Shown: positions 60,154 through 64,000 of the stretch, in pieces
How the letters are laid out: each line of letters opens with the position of its first letter
How positions within the stretch are numbered: the stretch's first letter is position 1
NCBI GenBank assembly: GCA_016278505.1
Contig: JADQBQ010000020.1
Location: 124,001 to 188,000, forward strand
Source of the DNA: Clostridiales bacterium
Lineage (GTDB): Bacteria; Bacillota; Desulfotomaculia; Desulfotomaculales; VENG01
Direction of reading: 5' to 3'
DNA length: 64,000 bases
The notes under the pieces: model-generated
Told to the model about the DNA's origin: nothing
The model's database searches: none
What the model saw: the letters and a program-made list of their open reading frames with translations, nothing else
Position numbers and translations under genes: made by a program

Positions 60154-60951
60154 TTAACGTTTTAACTCTATAATTTCCCTCAATACATCATCTGCTGTGG
60201 AAAAAACCTTGGTATTGGCCTGATACCCACGGTGAGTGGTAATAAGGTTAGTTAATTCTTTGGCCAAGTTAATATTAGCTGACTCCAAGTAACCCGAGTG
60301 AATAGTACCAAACCCTTCAGCATCATCACTTAGGCGGGTGACCTCACCTGTTGTGTTATTTTCCATGAACAAATTATTTCCCACTTTTGTTAACCCGGAG
60401 ACGTTGGCAACACTAAAAAGTTCGATGCGTCCAATATCCTTACGGGGTGGTTTCTCAGCCCCGTCTTCACGTTCGAACCTGTAGATATTTCCCTTGTCGT
60501 CTATTCTAATATCGTTAATATACTTACTATCAATGGGATATCCAGACTCCTCGGATAATTCCACTCGCATGCCCATGGAGTTTACCAGGTAACCTTCACT
60601 GTCGACTGAAAAGGTCCCGTCCCTGGTGAATTTGATTTGGCCGGATTCGCCGTCCTTAACACCGAAAAAGCCCCGGCCGGAGATGGCTAAGTCAAGTGTT
60701 CTACCGGTGGGCTTTAGATCTCCCTGCGAAAAGTCATTAGATATGCAGGAGACACTGATGCCTGTCCCCACCTGGAATGAACCTTGTTCCTTACCGGATG
60801 AATCCAGAGCCATGTAAAGAGCATCTTTAAAGGTAGTTCGCCCGGCTTTAAAGCCGGTGGTGTTGATATTGGCAATATTGTTACTGACCACATCCATTCG
60901 GGTTTGGTGGTTTACCATGCCAGATATGCCTGAGTACATGGAACGAATCAT
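60154..60951 (-). CDS. Flagellar hook-basal body protein, short FlgE/FlgG-like
   Basis: 265 residues. Near-identical ends to the following gene: SGMVNHQTRMDVVSNNIANI, ISGRGFFGVKDGESGQIKFT and SANINLAKELTNLITTHRGY ending LREIIELKR. It lacks the large central insertion of the downstream paralog. It could be a rod protein (FlgG type) or a short hook protein. Three bases separate it from flgD. Confidence 0.85.
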   Translation of the reverse strand: MIRSMYSGISGMVNHQTRMDVVSNNIANINTTGFKAGRTTFKDALYMALDSSGKEQGSFQVGTGISVSCISNDFSQGDLKPTGRTLDLAISGRGFFGVKDGESGQIKFTRDGTFSVDSEGYLVNSMGMRVELSEESGYPIDSKYINDIRIDDKGNIYRFEREDGAEKPPRKDIGRIELFSVANVSGLTKVGNNLFMENNTTGEVTRLSDDAEGFGTIHSGYLESANINLAKELTNLITTHRGYQANTKVFSTADDVLREIIELKR

Positions 60952-60954
60952 GCT

Positions 60955-61479
60955 TTAACCTCCCTTCGAACTATCTGTATTGGTTTCGGAAGTAGAATCG
61001 GTGGCATTTTGAGTATTAGTTTCCGCGTTAACTTCAGCTTCAGCGTCAGTTTCGGTTGATGGCTCTTCCACGGGTGGTTTGCTGATATATACCAGCTGGC
61101 CTAAGCTGTATTCGCTGTTATTTACTACCAGCCTGGGTTCCCCATCGGCCATAGATACTTTTTCTATAGTCCCTTCCATCGGTTCACCATTGGTGTTCAA
61201 TACGGTCACCTGGTGACCGATAAGGCTCACAGCCCGGTTAAATTCATTGGATTGAAGCATCTTTTCCATATTGGCAGTAAGATTTGCCATTTGCTCCATA
61301 GTGCTCAGTTGTACCATTTGATTAATGAAAGTACTTGAATCTTTTGGCTTCATAGGGTTTTGGTATCTTAACTGGTTAACAAGAATTTGCATAAAGGCAT
61401 TTTTATCTAATTCCTGTGTTGGTTTTTGGGTTTGTTGATTATCTACATAGTAATCATTTGACGTTGAATTTACTTGCAT
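60955..61479 (-). CDS. flgD: Flagellar hook assembly scaffold FlgD
   Basis: 174 residues. The conserved N-terminus is LDKNAFMQILVNQLRYQNPM and FINQMVQLSTMEQMANL. A short beta domain (ALIGHQ-like VSLIGHQVTVL) follows, and the tail is a low-complexity Thr/Glu/Asn stretch (about 137-174). It caps the growing hook. Confidence 0.93.
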   Translation of the reverse strand: MQVNSTSNDYYVDNQQTQKPTQELDKNAFMQILVNQLRYQNPMKPKDSSTFINQMVQLSTMEQMANLTANMEKMLQSNEFNRAVSLIGHQVTVLNTNGEPMEGTIEKVSMADGEPRLVVNNSEYSLGQLVYISKPPVEEPSTETDAEAEVNAETNTQNATDSTSETNTDSSKGG

Positions 61480-61496
61480 TTGTAATGACCTCCCTG

Positions 61497-63473
61497 TCAG
61501 ACCAGGTGATTCAGGCCTCTATTTTCAGATATCTCTGATTCATCAAGCGGGTCATCAGCTATTAATTCCTCCGGTGACATAAGTGAGGGCTCATTTTCTC
61601 GGGCTCGATGCTGTTTCTGCTGAAACGGGCTTTGCTGTCCCCATTTGTTGCTCTCATCGCCGGAAGAGGTGGAAGCATCATTAAGGTTAATATTTAATTG
61701 CAAAAGGTTTTCTTTCAGATGCACCATGGACTGGTCTAACAACTCGCGCGCGTGCGCATTGGCAGCGACAAAATGGGCCTGTAAGCTACCCTGATTATAA
61801 ACCAGGCGAATGGTAACTTCCCCCAGATGTTCGGGTTTCAGTTTCAGGTGAAGCGATGTTGTTCCCTTATTGTTTGAAACTACTTGCTGGATAAGTGGTG
61901 CAACCCTGGCAGCTAGCTGAACCTGTTGCGATATGCCGGTATTGCTGAGATTTTGTTGGATTCCGGGTGATGACTCACGACCGGGCTGTAGTTGTATTTG
62001 CTGCAAAATCTGATTGTCTTTGTTCCCAGTATTTACTTCCTTGATCGTAGTAGTTGTCGCTGCCGTCTGTTGATTTACACTTTCTGATTTATTTGCTGCA
62101 AGTGAACTGTCGTTACTTTTTTGAGATTGCTGTTGATTAGGGTTTTCCCTTACATAATCTGTAGTGCTACCGGGACTTTGATTAACGGTTGGTTTGCTGA
62201 CGATACGGGTCGCTTTACCCTCGTCGTTAAAGGCATTCTGTATATTTACCTGCTCTTTTGGCAAGGTGTTTTGAACAGATTTGCCCCTATTTACTTTGCG
62301 ATTTGGCTCAAGCATACCCGGCACAAGTTTCGATCGCTCCTGAGTTCCTTGAATCAATACACCTGCTTTACCAACTTCACTTTTGTCTTCAGGCGTAGCA
62401 AGTACTACATTCCCTTTGCTTATACCCTGATTATTACCCTCTTGGTGCTGACCGGATTGATGTTCCAATGTTTTAGTGCCCAATGCGGTATTGACCATAC
62501 TGGTTGCTTCCAATTGGCCTGCATGTTTTTTTGTGTCGTTTATAAAACGTAGTAAATTAGAGATATTTATTGACTTGCCAAGCGTTTCTTTATGGGATGC
62601 TTCAGTTTCAGAATGTATATTTAATGGTGTCAGTATATTTTTGCTAGATTTGCCCCAAGTTTTATTGTTTTGCGCCGAATAATTATTTAAAGGGCTTTGC
62701 GTTAAATATTGAAGGACAAATTTATTTATTGCATCTGGGGCCTCGGATGGCTTGTTTGGTTGACTGCCGGTTTCTTTAGTCCCCTGTTTTTGTGAACTAA
62801 TTGAGTCTGGATTGAATTGTGATTCTAAAAATTGGAGCAAATTAGTGCTTAATGGGCCCCAAGTTTCCTTACTTTGTATCGAATAATTGTTTGTAAGCTG
62901 GTTGGTATCTTGAGTATCCAACCCTAAATTTTTCGTTAAATATTGTAAAACTGATTCATTTACTTCTTTTGGTGTCTGTTGTGGTTGATTCTGTTGTTGA
63001 TTGGCAATCATTTCTGGATTCAATTGTCCCAACAGGTTTAATAGGGCTGTAAATGTATAGCTATCTAATAACTTACCAGGTTTTTCTGTGCCGGTTTCTT
63101 CAGCGCTCTGTTTTTGTGAACCACTTATATCTGAATTAAGTTGTGAGTCCAAAAATTGCAGCAAATTAATGCTTAATGGATTCCAGGTTTTATTGTTATC
63201 TGCCGAATAATCATTTATGAGATTTTGCTTCAAGCGTTGAAGTAATGGTTGATTTGTGTCTTCCGGTGTTCCGGGTGACTTTATCGCATTAAATTGTTTA
63301 TCTGAGTAATTTGAGTTTAGCCCGTTTTGTTTTTGATTAGCAACAATTTCTTGATTCGATTGTCCCAGTAAATTTAGAAGCGCGGCAAAGCTATCACCTG
63401 CCGTTGTTTTGATTGCCGCATTATTTTTGCCTGGTTGTTTTTCCAGGTGGTTTGCTTGGATTACCGATTGCAT
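61497..63473 (-). CDS. fliK: Flagellar hook-length control protein FliK
   Basis: 658 residues. The conserved C-terminal domain (about 540-610) has TSLHLKLKPEHLGEVTIRL and a following helix. The rest is Gln/Asn/Ser-rich ruler sequence with internal repeats: ALLNLLGQ at 32-38 and 143-150, and three copies of a unit containing LQ-x-L, NDYS/NNYS and TW (residues about 77-108, 175-216 and 253-281). Length of this part should set hook length in relatives. It lies between fliJ and flgD. Confidence 0.9.
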   Translation of the reverse strand: MQSVIQANHLEKQPGKNNAAIKTTAGDSFAALLNLLGQSNQEIVANQKQNGLNSNYSDKQFNAIKSPGTPEDTNQPLLQRLKQNLINDYSADNNKTWNPLSINLLQFLDSQLNSDISGSQKQSAEETGTEKPGKLLDSYTFTALLNLLGQLNPEMIANQQQNQPQQTPKEVNESVLQYLTKNLGLDTQDTNQLTNNYSIQSKETWGPLSTNLLQFLESQFNPDSISSQKQGTKETGSQPNKPSEAPDAINKFVLQYLTQSPLNNYSAQNNKTWGKSSKNILTPLNIHSETEASHKETLGKSINISNLLRFINDTKKHAGQLEATSMVNTALGTKTLEHQSGQHQEGNNQGISKGNVVLATPEDKSEVGKAGVLIQGTQERSKLVPGMLEPNRKVNRGKSVQNTLPKEQVNIQNAFNDEGKATRIVSKPTVNQSPGSTTDYVRENPNQQQSQKSNDSSLAANKSESVNQQTAATTTTIKEVNTGNKDNQILQQIQLQPGRESSPGIQQNLSNTGISQQVQLAARVAPLIQQVVSNNKGTTSLHLKLKPEHLGEVTIRLVYNQGSLQAHFVAANAHARELLDQSMVHLKENLLQLNINLNDASTSSGDESNKWGQQSPFQQKQHRARENEPSLMSPEELIADDPLDESEISENRGLNHLV

Positions 63474-63475
63474 AT

Positions 63476-63943
63476 CTATTCCAAATCACCTCCTTCGAAA
63501 CCTTGAAAAGGATTGGATTGATGGCGCAAAATTACCTGGGCTGCCAGTTCGTCAAGTTGCTTTTGCTCTGCCTTATTTTGCTTTTCTATGTGCGTGGCAA
63601 ATTGATTTTCTTTTAATTTTTCTAGTATTAATTTTTGTTTGCGAGCCTCTAATGTTTTCCGGCGGCACTTTTTAAACTTTTGATAAGCAGTGTCAACACT
63701 CTTCTCTTCCTGAACAACTTTGTTTTTTAACCATTGGCGATACATAGTGTTATGCAGCACATCAAAACAATCGCCGCTAAGTTCGGTTTGTAATGAGGTT
63801 TCCAGATTCATTCTGGTCTTATTTAAACAACTTAGTTGACTCAGGTATTTCTGGTGTGCACTGGCCTGGGTCAATGCCGCTTGTTGCTCTTTATTTTCCC
63901 GGTGTTGAAGGACAGGTTCCAGTTGAAACTTAAAATTTTTCAT
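63476..63943 (-). CDS. fliJ: Flagellar export protein FliJ
   Basis: 155 residues, charged and helical throughout, a coiled coil. FKFQLEPVLQHRENKEQQA is a typical FliJ N-terminus. It links the FliI ATPase to FlhA. Its ATG overlaps the stop codon of the upstream gene. Confidence 0.88.
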   Translation of the reverse strand: MKNFKFQLEPVLQHRENKEQQAALTQASAHQKYLSQLSCLNKTRMNLETSLQTELSGDCFDVLHNTMYRQWLKNKVVQEEKSVDTAYQKFKKCRRKTLEARKQKLILEKLKENQFATHIEKQNKAEQKQLDELAAQVILRHQSNPFQGFEGGDLE

Positions 63944-64000
63944 TTGCCGGTCCCTCCTGTGCCCAGGTTCATTAGTTGCTGTATGGTTGCGGGATAATCA
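63940..64000 (-). CDS. fliI: C-terminal end of upstream gene, probably fliI
   Basis: Only the last 19 residues are visible (DYPATIQQLMNLG and a Gly/Thr-rich end), followed by TGA overlapping the fliJ start. The position directly before fliJ and the helix resembling the FliI tail make the flagellar export ATPase likely. Confidence 0.6.
   Translation of the reverse strand, partial: DYPATIQQLMNLGTGGTGK

Overview
The window reads as a chromosomal segment of an anaerobic, endospore-type Firmicute, most likely a Desulfotomaculum/Pelotomaculum-like Peptococcaceae. This is inferred from content, not from a database search. The supports are a Bacillus-like order (pur operon, yerC, pcrA, ligA, gatCAB), Gram-positive chemotaxis and flagellar proteins (FliY, CheC, CheD, FlhF), class I-type clostridial TCA paralogs, and ribosome binding sites of the AGGAGG type. 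There are no tRNA or rRNA genes, no CRISPR array and no insertion sequence. Coding density is high and most genes lie on the minus strand.

Layout. 1-1041: truncated endonuclease III and a CoA-binding protein. 1337-9025: an alpha-glucan/nucleotide-sugar region with a DUF4912 protein, a GH57 branching enzyme, an acetate-family transporter, a sugar-nucleotidyltransferase/phosphomutase fusion, a GT4 glycogen-synthase-like enzyme and a free-standing starch-binding module. 9162-9476: an unexplained, strongly structured block that looks like a plus-strand RNA. 9475-13415: a four-gene operon for citrate or homocitrate synthesis, its isomerisation and oxidative decarboxylation. 13816-15066: an OFA-family MFS transporter. 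15150-22685: gatCAB, ligA and pcrA. 22817-29147: hisDCBHAFIE preceded by a TrpR-like regulator (YerC/HisR). 29292-37889: purEBCFMNHD. 38172-40264: hpt-guaA. 40477-43023: an anchored LolA-like protein, a MazG-type pyrophosphohydrolase and a DUF1015 protein. 43058-64000: a colinear flagellar/chemotaxis cluster of 26 genes.

Regulation visible in the sequence. The pur operon has a near-consensus promoter followed by a ykkC-family (PRPP-type) riboswitch whose 3' part is shared with a large intrinsic terminator. The hpt-guaA pair has a perfect -35/-10 promoter and a leader of about 170 nt with a 15-bp hairpin that matches no family I know. The his operon has its own promoter directly downstream of yerC. 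Three convergent gene junctions carry bidirectional palindromic terminators, two of them perfect and containing the stop codon of the minus-strand gene.

How the genes work together. Purine synthesis, salvage (hpt), GMP synthesis and histidine synthesis all draw on PRPP and lie side by side, with a PRPP-type riboswitch on the pathway operon. The flagellar cluster supplies the export gate (fliOPQR, flhAB), the switch (fliM, fliY and a second fliN), hook and rod proteins, the placement GTPase/ATPase pair flhF-flhG, sigma-28, and part of the chemotaxis system; cheA, cheW and cheB are not in the window. Start codons were moved downstream from the longest open frame wherever a ribosome binding site and family N-terminus agreed.
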